In this document: one piece after another, positions 8,428 through 16,259 of the stretch
Layout: every line of letters starts with the position of its first letter
How positions within the stretch are numbered: position 1 is the stretch's first letter
Assembly (NCBI GenBank): GCA_021201865.1
Contig: JAJQEE010000132.1
Coordinates: 1-33,399, forward strand
DNA: 33,399 nucleotides
Origin: Tannerellaceae bacterium
GTDB lineage: Bacteria > Bacteroidota > Bacteroidia > Bacteroidales > Tannerellaceae
Direction of reading: 5' to 3'
Position numbers and translations under genes: made by a program
The notes under the pieces: generated by a model
The model's input: the letters and a program-made list of their open reading frames with translations, nothing else
The model's database searches: none
What the model was told of the DNA's origin: nothing

Positions 8428-9807
8428 ATGAAACATGTAAAAACATTTACGATGGCTTCGGCTGCTTTGCTGGCAAATGGGATAGGTTCCCATGCAGTGA
8501 CCGAAGCAAACAGCCGGCCCAACTTTGTCATTATTTTCTGTGATGACCTGGGCTATGGAGATGTAGGTTGTTATGGGAATCCAACCATCCATACGCCTCA
8601 TATTGATCAAATGGCCAGTGAGGGTATGAAACTGACCCAGTTCTATGTAGGGGCAGCGATCTCCACACCGAGCCGGAGTTCCCTGATGACCGGCAGACTT
8701 CCCGTCCGTAACGGGATGTACGGAGACCGGGCTGGCGTACTTTTCCCAAACTCTAAATCGGGTTTGGGACAGGATGAAATTACAATTGCCAAAGTATTGA
8801 AAGAAAACGGATATGCCACCGGATGTGTAGGGAAATGGCATTTAGGGGCTTTCTCTCCTTACCTTCCTACGGATCACGGATTTGATGAATATTTCGGGAT
8901 TCCCTATTCCAACGATATGAGTCCGGCACAGAATAAAGGGCGGCATGCCCAAAACTTTCCGCCTACCCCCCTTATACTGGGAGACCAACAGATCGAATCT
9001 GAACCGGACCAGGGAGAACTGACACGGCGGTATACGGAACATGCGGTTGATTTCATCCGGAAAAATAAGGATGAATCCTTTTTCCTCTATTTTGCTCATA
9101 CCTTTCCCCACATTCCTTTATACACAAATGCCCGCTTTGAAGGAACCAGTAAGCGGGGACTGTATGGAGACGTGGTAGAGGAAATTGACTGGAGCGTAGG
9201 GGAAATCCTCCGGACACTCCGGGAAAACGGACTCGACGAAAACACCTTCGTAATCTTTACCAGTGACAACGGCCCCTGGCTGACGGAATTTGAAGACGGA
9301 GGTTCAGCCGGTCCGCTGAAAGACGGAAAAGGAACCTGGTGGGAAGGCGGTTTCCGGGTACCGGCAATCGTTCGTATGCCGGGTAAGGTGAAGCCTTCTA
9401 TCCAGAATGATATAGTGGCCTCCATGGACTTGTTCCCTACTTTCCTGCACATGGCCGGTATCCCCACTCCACAAGGTGTTGTATTAGACGGTGTGGATCA
9501 ATCCTCTTTCTTCTTTGAAGAAGCAGGTTCTGCCCGGGACGAAATGTTCTATTGGTGGGGTAGCGAACTGATGGCTGTACGGAAAGGACCGTGGAAATAC
9601 TATTTTAAAACCATCAAAGACCAGTATCTCCCCACAGTTCAGATAGAAACACCGGAAACTCCTTTATTATACAATCTGGAAACAGACATTTCCGAAAAGT
9701 TCAATAAAGCCAACGCTCATCCGGAGATCGTCCGGCAACTGATGGATCTGGCGGAAGAACACAAACGTAACATGGTGATCAAACCCTCCGTTTGCGACCA
9801 GATCTGA
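8428..9807 (+). CDS. S1-family sulfatase 2 (arylsulfatase type)
   Basis: This intact 459-residue sulfatase has an N-terminal export signal (about 1-29, no lipobox cysteine). It carries metal-binding D39-D40 in FVIIFCDDLGYGDVGCYGN and the formylglycine motif S79-T-P-S-R83 followed by SSLMTGRLPVRNGMYG. Further conserved stretches are TGCVGKWHLG, FLYFAHTFPHIPLY, TFVIFTSDNGPW and WEGGFRVPAIVRMPG. A serine in the motif means activation by an anaerobic sulfatase-maturating enzyme (anSME), which is not encoded here. It is related in sequence to sulfatase 1 (shared QGFDYYYGIPYSNDM-like and IDWSVGEI segments), so the pair may have arisen by duplication. It ends about 20 bp before the inverted-repeat element. 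Confidence 0.92.
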   Translation: MKHVKTFTMASAALLANGIGSHAVTEANSRPNFVIIFCDDLGYGDVGCYGNPTIHTPHIDQMASEGMKLTQFYVGAAISTPSRSSLMTGRLPVRNGMYGDRAGVLFPNSKSGLGQDEITIAKVLKENGYATGCVGKWHLGAFSPYLPTDHGFDEYFGIPYSNDMSPAQNKGRHAQNFPPTPLILGDQQIESEPDQGELTRRYTEHAVDFIRKNKDESFFLYFAHTFPHIPLYTNARFEGTSKRGLYGDVVEEIDWSVGEILRTLRENGLDENTFVIFTSDNGPWLTEFEDGGSAGPLKDGKGTWWEGGFRVPAIVRMPGKVKPSIQNDIVASMDLFPTFLHMAGIPTPQGVVLDGVDQSSFFFEEAGSARDEMFYWWGSELMAVRKGPWKYYFKTIKDQYLPTVQIETPETPLLYNLETDISEKFNKANAHPEIVRQLMDLAEEHKRNMVIKPSVCDQI

Positions 9808-10207
9808 TGGAATCCTCTTTTGGGAAACTATGTAGACTAAACTGTAAAACCAAAAAAGTTACGAATCGTAAGCTCAAAGGACTTGAATATGAATCACAGA
9901 TCAGCCTTAGCCAATAACCCGGGGTGTAACCCTGGCATGTTCGGAAGATTTTTTATATCTGCCACAGGTAGAAAATCAACATGATGGACGTGAGGATTTA
10001 CAATCCGAACCTCTCCGGGTATCAGGATCTCCGGATCCGGAACCGTAGGTCGGCCTTAGCCAATCTACCAAATACCCATTAGGATAGAACAAAAGGTATG
10101 GAAGGCGGATCCGGAGATCCTCATATCCAGCAGGCGGGGATTACAAATCCCCTTCGACCCAAATACCCTGAATGGGGTGGCATGTGAATAACCCCCGGTG
10201 TAACCTT

Positions 10208-10312
10208 GGCATGTTCGGAAGATTTTTGCGAAGGGTGATTGGCAAAGGGTGATCTTGATCTCTTAAGTCCCGCAGGGACGGCACATAGTAGCCTGGGACG
10301 CAAGTCCCAGGT
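10208..10312 (+). repeat. Left arm of a perfect 105-bp inverted repeat
   Basis: This arm is the exact reverse complement of 10421-10525 over all 105 positions, with a 108-bp spacer. It contains smaller palindromes of its own, CCTGGGACGCAAGTCCCAGG and GTCCCGCAGGGAC. Confidence 0.9.
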
Positions 10313-10420
10313 CAGGTATCAGTAGTCCATGGAGTGCTGAAAGTACGACACTGCATATACAAACCGATTGTTTACATAAGAGGGGGTGTACCTACAGCAC
10401 ACCCGGGTGGGGAATTCTCT

Positions 10421-10525
10421 ACCTGGGACTTGCGTCCCAGGCTACTATGTGCCGTCCCTGCGGGACTTAAGAGATCAAGATCACCCTTTGCCAATCACCC
10501 TTCGCAAAAATCTTCCGAACATGCC
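10421..10525 (-). repeat. Right arm of a perfect 105-bp inverted repeat
   Basis: This is the inverted partner of 10208-10312. Complete identity in non-coding DNA implies recent duplication, gene conversion or active maintenance. The matching short frames on opposite strands in the two arms follow from this symmetry and are not genes. Confidence 0.9.
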
Positions 10526-10750
10526 TGGGTGTAACCCGGGGTAAGTAGACACCCTCTCCATAACAACCCTGAAAGGGTTGAACCCGCTTCGGGATTCATA
10601 GAGTAGAGTAACTTTCTGCCACGGGTTTCACCCGCAGTTATTGGCTAAGGCCGATCTGCGATTCATATTCAAGTCTTTTGGAATTACGATTCGTAACTTT
10701 TTCGGTTTTACCGTTTAGCTTTACATGGGCTTTCAAGAGGGGAAAATATC

Positions 10751-10758
10751 TATATTTG
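10751..10758 (+). promoter_or_regulatory. -7 promoter element for sulfatase 3
   Basis: TATATTTG matches TAnnTTTG and lies 23 bp before the ATG at 10782, just outside the right end of the inverted-repeat element. No clear TTTG is seen at the -33 position. It suggests that sulfatase 3 is transcribed separately from the upstream operon. Confidence 0.45.
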
Positions 10759-10781
10759 TAATGATATAAAAGAAACAAAAC

Positions 10782-12077
10782 ATGACGAATCTAACTAAAA
10801 AAATGATTTCTCTGACCGGAGTGACTGCTTGTATGCTACCTGGAGTGGCTCAGGCTCAGCAGAAACCCAATATTATCTGCATATTGGTGGATGATTTAGG
10901 ATATGGCGACCTCTCTTGCCAGGGGTATGCCCAGGATGTCCGTACGCCTCATATTGACAAACTCCTGAATGAAGGGGTACGTTTCACTAACTTTTATGCA
11001 AATTCCAACGTCTCCTCTCCCAGCCGGGCTGCCCTGCTTACCGGACGCTATCCCGATTGTGTGGGTGTGCCCGGAGTGATCCGGACCCATCCGGAAGATA
11101 GCTGGGGATATTTGTCAGAACAGGCCGTACTGCTGCCGACTGTACTTAAAAACAACGGCTATACCACAGCGATCGTAGGAAAGTGGCATTTGGGTTTACA
11201 ATCTCCCAATACACCCACCGAACGGGGATTTGACTATTTTCACGGCTTCCTCGGGGATATGATGGACGATTACTATACCCATCTGCGCTGGGGAAACAAT
11301 TACATGCGTAAAAACGAAGCCATCATTCAACCGGAAGGACATGCTACTGAAGTATTCACAGACTGGGCCATAGAATATATCCGGGAACAGCAACAAAAGC
11401 AAGACCCCTATTTTCTTTACCTGGCCTATAATGCACCCCACACCCCACTCCAACCCCCAACCGAATGGCTGGAAAAGGTTCAATCCCGGGGAAAAGGCAT
11501 CCATGAGAGACGGGCTAAGTTAGTTGCTTTAATTGAACACATGGATAGCGAGATCGGAAGATTATATGAGATGCTGGAAAAAACCAATCAACTGGAAAAT
11601 ACCGTCATCATTTTCGCTTCTGACAACGGAGGGGATACCCATGCAAACAATGGTCCGGTACGAGGGCAAAAGGGAGAAATGTTTGAAGGAGGCATACGGG
11701 TAGCTGCGGGTGTATACTGGAAAGGAAATTTCAAACCGGCAGTGACGGACAACTTTGCCATGCTAAGCGATATTTTCCCGACCGTATGCGAACTGACCGG
11801 TTCTGCTTACTCTCACGAAATTGACGGGATCAGTATACTACCGACCTTACAGGGGAAAAGCCAGATTACAGATGACCGGACTGTTTTCTGGGTACGGCGG
11901 GAAGGCGGCTACCGTTTCGGCGGGAAAGCCAATTACGCTGCCCGCTACAAAAGCACCAAGATTCTGCAGAACACTCCGTTCGATCCACTTCTCTATTTCA
12001 ATCTGGAGCATGATCCGAATGAATCCTACTCTCTCCCACTCGAATCTACGGATACTTTCAAAAAAAGTGTTCCATGA
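10782..12077 (+). CDS. S1-family sulfatase 3
   Basis: This 431-residue exported sulfatase has a signal peptide ending in AQA (about residues 23-25), metal-binding D37-D38 (ILVDDLGYGDLSCQGY), and the formylglycine motif S78-S-P-S-R82 followed by AALLTGRYP. Other conserved stretches are TAIVGKWHLGLQ, FLYLAYNAPHTPLQPP, TVIIFASDNGGDTHANN and RGQKGEMFEGGIRVAAGVYW. The overall look is of the N-acetylgalactosamine-6-sulfatase/arylsulfatase A group, but the substrate cannot be fixed. The frame ends abruptly after FKKSVP. Removing one A from the seven-A run at 12060-12066 continues it as VFHELMDHIRTTGAVPFQK to a stop at 12129, giving 448 residues. The catalytic core is intact either way. Confidence 0.92.
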   Translation: MTNLTKKMISLTGVTACMLPGVAQAQQKPNIICILVDDLGYGDLSCQGYAQDVRTPHIDKLLNEGVRFTNFYANSNVSSPSRAALLTGRYPDCVGVPGVIRTHPEDSWGYLSEQAVLLPTVLKNNGYTTAIVGKWHLGLQSPNTPTERGFDYFHGFLGDMMDDYYTHLRWGNNYMRKNEAIIQPEGHATEVFTDWAIEYIREQQQKQDPYFLYLAYNAPHTPLQPPTEWLEKVQSRGKGIHERRAKLVALIEHMDSEIGRLYEMLEKTNQLENTVIIFASDNGGDTHANNGPVRGQKGEMFEGGIRVAAGVYWKGNFKPAVTDNFAMLSDIFPTVCELTGSAYSHEIDGISILPTLQGKSQITDDRTVFWVRREGGYRFGGKANYAARYKSTKILQNTPFDPLLYFNLEHDPNESYSLPLESTDTFKKSVP

Positions 12078-12185
12078 GCTGATGGACCATATCCGGACAA
12101 CCGGAGCTGTTCCTTTCCAGAAACCCTGAAAAGAGGAGATGCAAAAGCCTGCTTATGGGTGGATCGGATTATAAATGGTAAGCCA

Positions 12186-12243
12186 TGCCCCCGAATGGGA
12201 GCAAATGTGCATAACCGTGGGTGTTACCTGTGGTTATGCACAT
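12186..12243. repeat. Palindromic repeat between converging sulfatase 3 and fimbrial operon
   Basis: ATGTGCATAACC at 12205-12216 is the inverted complement of GGTTATGCACAT at 12232-12243. As RNA the stem extends inward through G-U pairs to about 18 bp with a 3-nt loop. The preceding CCCCCGAATGGG block matches the repeat at 10156-10210. It lies between two gene ends facing each other and could serve as a bidirectional transcription stop, although no T-run is present. Confidence 0.6.
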
Positions 12244-12280
12244 ATAAGTCCCCCGGACTTGTTAATTTACAAACTGTAAC

Positions 12281-14842
12281 TTACCAACTGAAAGTAGGTG
12301 TATAGCCCGGGCCTCCCACGTCCGTGGCAGGATTCCATTGCCGCACGCAACGGCAGTTGATATAATTGTAGTTAGTTCCGGTAAGGGAACCGTTTTTACG
12401 GAAATAATACGCGTAGAAGTCGTTTTGGTCCATATAAGAACCGACTCCGGCATTTGTCATAAGAATGATGGATGTAGTTACAACTACATCCGATGCGGGT
12501 TGATTCCCCGGATTTATATAATTGAAGGGAGCACCGCTGTATATGTTTGAAATTATACTACTATATACCAACGCGCCATAGCTGGTGGGCCCGAAATCAT
12601 CGAAAAAATAGTAATCCGACAACTCGGAAGCAGTATATATAGAAGAGTATCGTCCGTAATTCGGATCATCCACCGTACTGAAACCCGCCGGGCTCTGCAA
12701 TTCTCTATGCATATATTTGATCTGGTTGGCTTCAAGATAAGTGGGCAACATCCAATCCGTCACCTTATCAAAGTCCCGTTCGTAATAAGCTCCACATCCG
12801 GTTCTCACTTCAGGAGTATACTCCGAAACCAGGTACTTGTCTTCCGGGGTTCCGAATTGTCGCCCCGGCGATATGGCAGGATCATAACTGGAAGCACCAG
12901 TATTGGGATCCACATTCATATTATTAGGTTCTCTTACACCCATGGCCCGGTACCAGTTGTACTCTACACCGTTGGTTCCCATCAGATGGTCGTAATCCTG
13001 ATGGGCGAGCACCCGGTTACGTGCCGGAGAGATACCGAGTGAATTCCCGGTGGGCTTTAGTGAACTACTATACTGAGGCCAACTGTATTCAGGCAACACA
13101 ATATTTCCCTGCCGTTGGGTAATGCTAAAGGTGGTAGTCCATGCCTCATCATTACTCTGGTAATACGTACCGTCCCAATACTGGAAATGAATGGTCCGGT
13201 AAGCCGGGTTCCCCTCATCATTGTAGGGCACATATACCCGGTAGGTTTTACCGGAGGTATCGTGGCTGGCAGCCGGCAGGTTCGGATGGACCGAATTATC
13301 CACAGCGGCTGTACCGGCTATATTGGAAAAGCGGATAGGCAGGGAAGGATAATTTCCTTTCACCGTAATATTCATATAAGAGCCCCATCCGGTAAAATCG
13401 TTTATATCGCTGTCGGAAGTGGATATCTCCACCCAGTAAGCAGCTTGTTGCGGAGCCAGGATCTGTACCCAGCTATTATCAATCGGATGCTGGTACTCAA
13501 ACATCAGTTGACGGGAAGCGGCAGTACTAAGCCAGTAAGCCGATAGTTCAAGCACACCGGTTCCTGAGGTAAGACCACCGACAGTCGTTCCACTGACGGT
13601 AGCCTGGTCAATGACCGTACCACCGGCTGTGCGAAGCCGGACCGGGATCGGGGAATTATCATCGTAATAGCCCTGGATGGTTACGGTGTACTGGCCGCCG
13701 CCGGAACTGGCCGTCAGATTATCCGGTGTGATCGATACCCTGCCGATATACCAGGGGTTCTGCCGGATCGTCACAGTCACGACAAAGCGCCCGGCCCAAA
13801 TATGGATATAGGCTTCCCGGATAGCTCCTGTGCCGTTCTGCTCAAAAGAGAAAGTAAGATTTGCCGAAGGGGTAGCATATTCAGTACCCTGGATATGCCC
13901 GGAAGTGATCGTGATCCAGCCGGGAGCCGTTACTGTAGCTTCCGGATCCGCATTCCCGGAGAGTACATATTTCCAGCGGGGACAGTCGGTTTTGAGCTGG
14001 AGTGCGTCCGAACCGGCCATTCCCTGCAGCAGTACCGGGTTGGCGCTGGTACTGATATAATATTGCCCGTCAAATATAATATTCGTCATATCACTGGCAT
14101 TCCATTTGACGATCTCGGTCTCTATATTTTCAGGTAATGACTTATACGCATCTTCTTCATCCCTGTACCCGGGACCGTCTACTTTAGTAATGGTCACATT
14201 GTAGATATGGTTACGGAGCAGGGGCAGCCAGATCCTTTCCCCCTCTTCTTTGGTCGTGAAGTCCATCCGGTAATAATGACCCGGTTCCCCTTTGTATTCA
14301 CCCTCTATCACTAAGCACGTGTTGTTCAGGTAATTCTCCCGTGTCCCCGGGACGGATTCAAACAGATAGATACCTCCCGTACAGACAGTTCCGTTCTCTG
14401 TCAGGTAATCACTGCCATACAGGTAAGGGCCTCCGGTCAGGGTGGACCCTGCGGGAATACTGGGAGAAGTGACATACTTGTTTTCCACACTTCCCTCATT
14501 GGGTACCAACTGTCCCTGGTCGTTATAATTATGCAGGTAGATCCCTGTCATTTTAAAATTCTTCTGTGCCTCTTCGGAAAGTGACAGGTCGATACGCGCC
14601 AAAAGGCGTGTCATATAAAATACATTGCTACCCGCTAAAAAAGTGTCTCCGTCCACCTCTATATTTTCATTGATCCCCCACATCGGGATGGGCTCATAGT
14701 CACTCGTTCCATAAGTGGCATTCCAGGGTGTGGCTCTTTCAAACAAAAGGGTTTCCCGGACATCATTCAGCTCATACCCTTCCTCTCCGGTAAGGTTCGG
14801 ATAGGCAGCCTTCAGTTCTTCGTTGGCATTGATAAGCACCAT
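12281..14842 (-). CDS. Large fimbrial accessory/tip subunit, main part (frame-split)
   Basis: This long frame continues the gene that begins at 15212; together they encode about 976 residues. Its early part (MVLINANEELKAAYPNLTGEEGYELNDVRETLLFE and on through the FTTKEEGERIWLPLLRNHIYNVTITKV region) resembles FimA/Mfa-type fimbrillin domains. The middle contains repeated beta-sandwich-like stretches. The C-terminus resembles FISUMP-type domains: DKVTDWMLPTYLEANQI, then YAYYFRKNG and NYNYINCRCVRQWNP. The methionine at 14842 is internal, since the frame is open upstream to about 14870. The break lies at the six-base G run (14855-14860, C on +); with five G the junction reads AIMKRGTYDLMVLINAN. 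As the last gene of the operon it is probably a minor tip or adhesive subunit. Confidence 0.8.
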   Translation of the reverse strand: MVLINANEELKAAYPNLTGEEGYELNDVRETLLFERATPWNATYGTSDYEPIPMWGINENIEVDGDTFLAGSNVFYMTRLLARIDLSLSEEAQKNFKMTGIYLHNYNDQGQLVPNEGSVENKYVTSPSIPAGSTLTGGPYLYGSDYLTENGTVCTGGIYLFESVPGTRENYLNNTCLVIEGEYKGEPGHYYRMDFTTKEEGERIWLPLLRNHIYNVTITKVDGPGYRDEEDAYKSLPENIETEIVKWNASDMTNIIFDGQYYISTSANPVLLQGMAGSDALQLKTDCPRWKYVLSGNADPEATVTAPGWITITSGHIQGTEYATPSANLTFSFEQNGTGAIREAYIHIWAGRFVVTVTIRQNPWYIGRVSITPDNLTASSGGGQYTVTIQGYYDDNSPIPVRLRTAGGTVIDQATVSGTTVGGLTSGTGVLELSAYWLSTAASRQLMFEYQHPIDNSWVQILAPQQAAYWVEISTSDSDINDFTGWGSYMNITVKGNYPSLPIRFSNIAGTAAVDNSVHPNLPAASHDTSGKTYRVYVPYNDEGNPAYRTIHFQYWDGTYYQSNDEAWTTTFSITQRQGNIVLPEYSWPQYSSSLKPTGNSLGISPARNRVLAHQDYDHLMGTNGVEYNWYRAMGVREPNNMNVDPNTGASSYDPAISPGRQFGTPEDKYLVSEYTPEVRTGCGAYYERDFDKVTDWMLPTYLEANQIKYMHRELQSPAGFSTVDDPNYGRYSSIYTASELSDYYFFDDFGPTSYGALVYSSIISNIYSGAPFNYINPGNQPASDVVVTTSIILMTNAGVGSYMDQNDFYAYYFRKNGSLTGTNYNYINCRCVRQWNPATDVGGPGYTPTFSW

Positions 14843-14846
14843 CAGA

Positions 14847-15212
14847 TCATACGTCCCCCCGTTTCATAATCGCCCGGCAGGTAGTTACATTTTTATTGGT
14901 CTCATCCGGTATGATACTATCCGCTTCGATACGGAAAAGCAGGGTTTTATCCTCCGGATCAAAGGCCAGCACGTCAATGGTTTCAATGTATAACTCACCA
15001 TCATACGTATCCGTAGCACGGGTTTTCAGACCGGAGTCGGTAGAAGGTTTTCCCGCAGAAGGCAATTCTAAGGATAACCGTACCGTGGCGTAAGGGTTTT
15101 CCTCCGGCTTTTCCTCTCCAGGGCCACCACCCGGGCCGTAGGTATCGTCCGAGCAACTGACAGCGGTCCACAGGCAAAGCGGTAGTACAAGCAGGTATAT
15201 TATTTTATGCAT
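14847..15212 (-). CDS. Fimbrial accessory/tip subunit, N-terminal part (frame-split)
   Basis: This piece carries the lipoprotein signal peptide of the large subunit (MHKIIYLLVLPLCLWTAVSC, lipidated Cys20), a Gly/Pro/Glu-rich linker and a fimbrillin-like start: YATVRLSLELPSAG, then IETIDVLAFDPEDKTLLFRIE and TTCRAIMKRG. It stops at TGA just after the six-G run. The start overlaps the end of the anchor gene by 13 bp, implying translational coupling. Lipoprotein export, then surface display and proteolytic processing, is the known route for this fimbrial class. On its own, this 121-residue fragment is unlikely to be functional. Confidence 0.8.
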   Translation of the reverse strand: MHKIIYLLVLPLCLWTAVSCSDDTYGPGGGPGEEKPEENPYATVRLSLELPSAGKPSTDSGLKTRATDTYDGELYIETIDVLAFDPEDKTLLFRIEADSIIPDETNKNVTTCRAIMKRGDV

Positions 15213-16198
15213 CGTATCTTCATATTTAATAGTTTCCTTCTGTTAAAATACTGTCCCATGTAGGTAAAGTGATCTGTACCAGCACCCCCTTCCCGGTATT
15301 CAAAAACCAGATGGATCTCAGAAGCGCTTCCATCAGTAACAGAAAGCTGGTGGGTACGCATATGCTCAGCCAGTGATTGGGTGTGGCAGAATCCTTTTTC
15401 CGCCACCCGTACCCCGGCTGTTATTTCGTTTTCATTGTCAAAGTGTGGTATATAAAAAGAAGACTTCCAGATACGCTCTCCCTCTACTATTTCTGCAACA
15501 CAGTGCTGAGTATAAGCAAGCGGGTTCTCCCAGACAGGGACCAGGTGGGCATCATAGCCGGCAGGGATGTTTTCAAGGAAAGCCTCTGCCCCGGTGATAT
15601 CTTCCAGCCCTTTGATATAGATATGCACCACATGGGTGGCAGACATAAAGGGAAGGAAATGGATCGTTTCTTTTCCTTCTTCCACAGAAACGATGTATTT
15701 CCCGGGTTCCGGAAGGCGGGGTGCTCCGGAAGGAGCATAATAGAGATGGCCGCTACGGATCGCCTCTTCATCGTGGTGATACCGGAAATCATTCAGGTGA
15801 AGACCGGCTTCGGGTGTAAGGTATACCTCCCTGCGGTGTCCTCCCCAGGCGATAATAAAATACGCATCAGGTTCTACCGTAAGGGTAAAAGTAGCTTCGG
15901 GCGACAAGTCACTACTGGGGATGCGGATATGCTGGTGGAGTAAAGTATCACTCGTAAAAAGCAGAAGATCCAGAAAAGGGATCTGATTACGAAAAAGATC
16001 ATCCGTTAGATCTGCATACGCAAAACGAAGGGTCAGGGTCGTGTTCCTTTCACAATCCGCTACGTGGTCACGTATGCAACTACTGAAACTGATCAGTAAA
16101 AAGGATAAAATAAGCGGCAGGGCAAAAGAAGAAGTAAACGTCCGGCAGGGTTCTTCCATCCAACGATCTACCTGCTGTCTCTTTGATTTGCCATCCAT
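15200..16198 (-). CDS. FimB/Mfa2-family fimbrial anchor lipoprotein
   Basis: This 332-residue lipoprotein resembles the FimB/Mfa2 family, which anchors and limits the length of Bacteroidales fimbriae at the outer membrane. It shows a long N-terminus, a hydrophobic signal, and a lipobox with Cys41 (LISFSSC) followed by IRDHVADCERNTTLTLRF. Later stretches are FFLDLLLFTSDT-like, FIIAWGGH and the C-terminal HFTYMGQYFNRRKLLNMKI. The start at 16198 has an AGGATAG sequence 8 nt upstream; Met14 (16159) is an alternative that also leaves a good signal peptide. It lies 61 bp after the fimbrillin gene and overlaps the next gene by 13 bp. Confidence 0.82.
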   Translation of the reverse strand: MDGKSKRQQVDRWMEEPCRTFTSSFALPLILSFLLISFSSCIRDHVADCERNTTLTLRFAYADLTDDLFRNQIPFLDLLLFTSDTLLHQHIRIPSSDLSPEATFTLTVEPDAYFIIAWGGHRREVYLTPEAGLHLNDFRYHHDEEAIRSGHLYYAPSGAPRLPEPGKYIVSVEEGKETIHFLPFMSATHVVHIYIKGLEDITGAEAFLENIPAGYDAHLVPVWENPLAYTQHCVAEIVEGERIWKSSFYIPHFDNENEITAGVRVAEKGFCHTQSLAEHMRTHQLSVTDGSASEIHLVFEYREGGAGTDHFTYMGQYFNRRKLLNMKIRCIK

Positions 16199-16259
16199 CT
16201 TATTCTATCCTTTTTTTATAAGAGTTTACTATTTTAGTCCTTTACAGAGAGAAAGAAGA

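Larger units (their letters stand above)
9830..10727. repeat. Non-coding inverted-repeat element with about 90-bp outer repeats
   Basis: The left end at 9830-9919 and the right end at 10637-10727 are imperfect inverted copies. They share blocks such as GTTATTGGCTAAGG, GATTCATATTCAAGTC and TTACGATTCGTAACTTTTT. Inside lie a perfect 105-bp inverted repeat, a 15-bp inverted repeat (10024-10038 with 10107-10121), and three copies of a GTGTAACC...CATG..CGGAAGATTTTT block near 9920, 10197 and 10525. It fills almost the whole 974-bp gap between sulfatases 2 and 3. No transposase frame exists; the two open frames inside are mirror products of the inverted repeat. It looks like a composite of REP-like palindromes or a MITE-like element. 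Confidence 0.7.

Noticed and set aside
10121-10534. Two small open frames encoding nearly the same peptide on opposite strands (10121-10303 and 10334-10534)
   Set aside because: They arise from the perfect 105-bp inverted repeat; there is no ribosome site and no recognisable protein.
9830-10727. Insertion sequence with terminal inverted repeats
   Set aside because: No transposase frame and no clear target-site duplication could be seen, so it is reported only as a repeat element.
13115-13546. Plus-strand open frames inside the fimbrial operon
   Set aside because: They are antisense shadows of the large tip subunit, with no family resemblance and no start signals.
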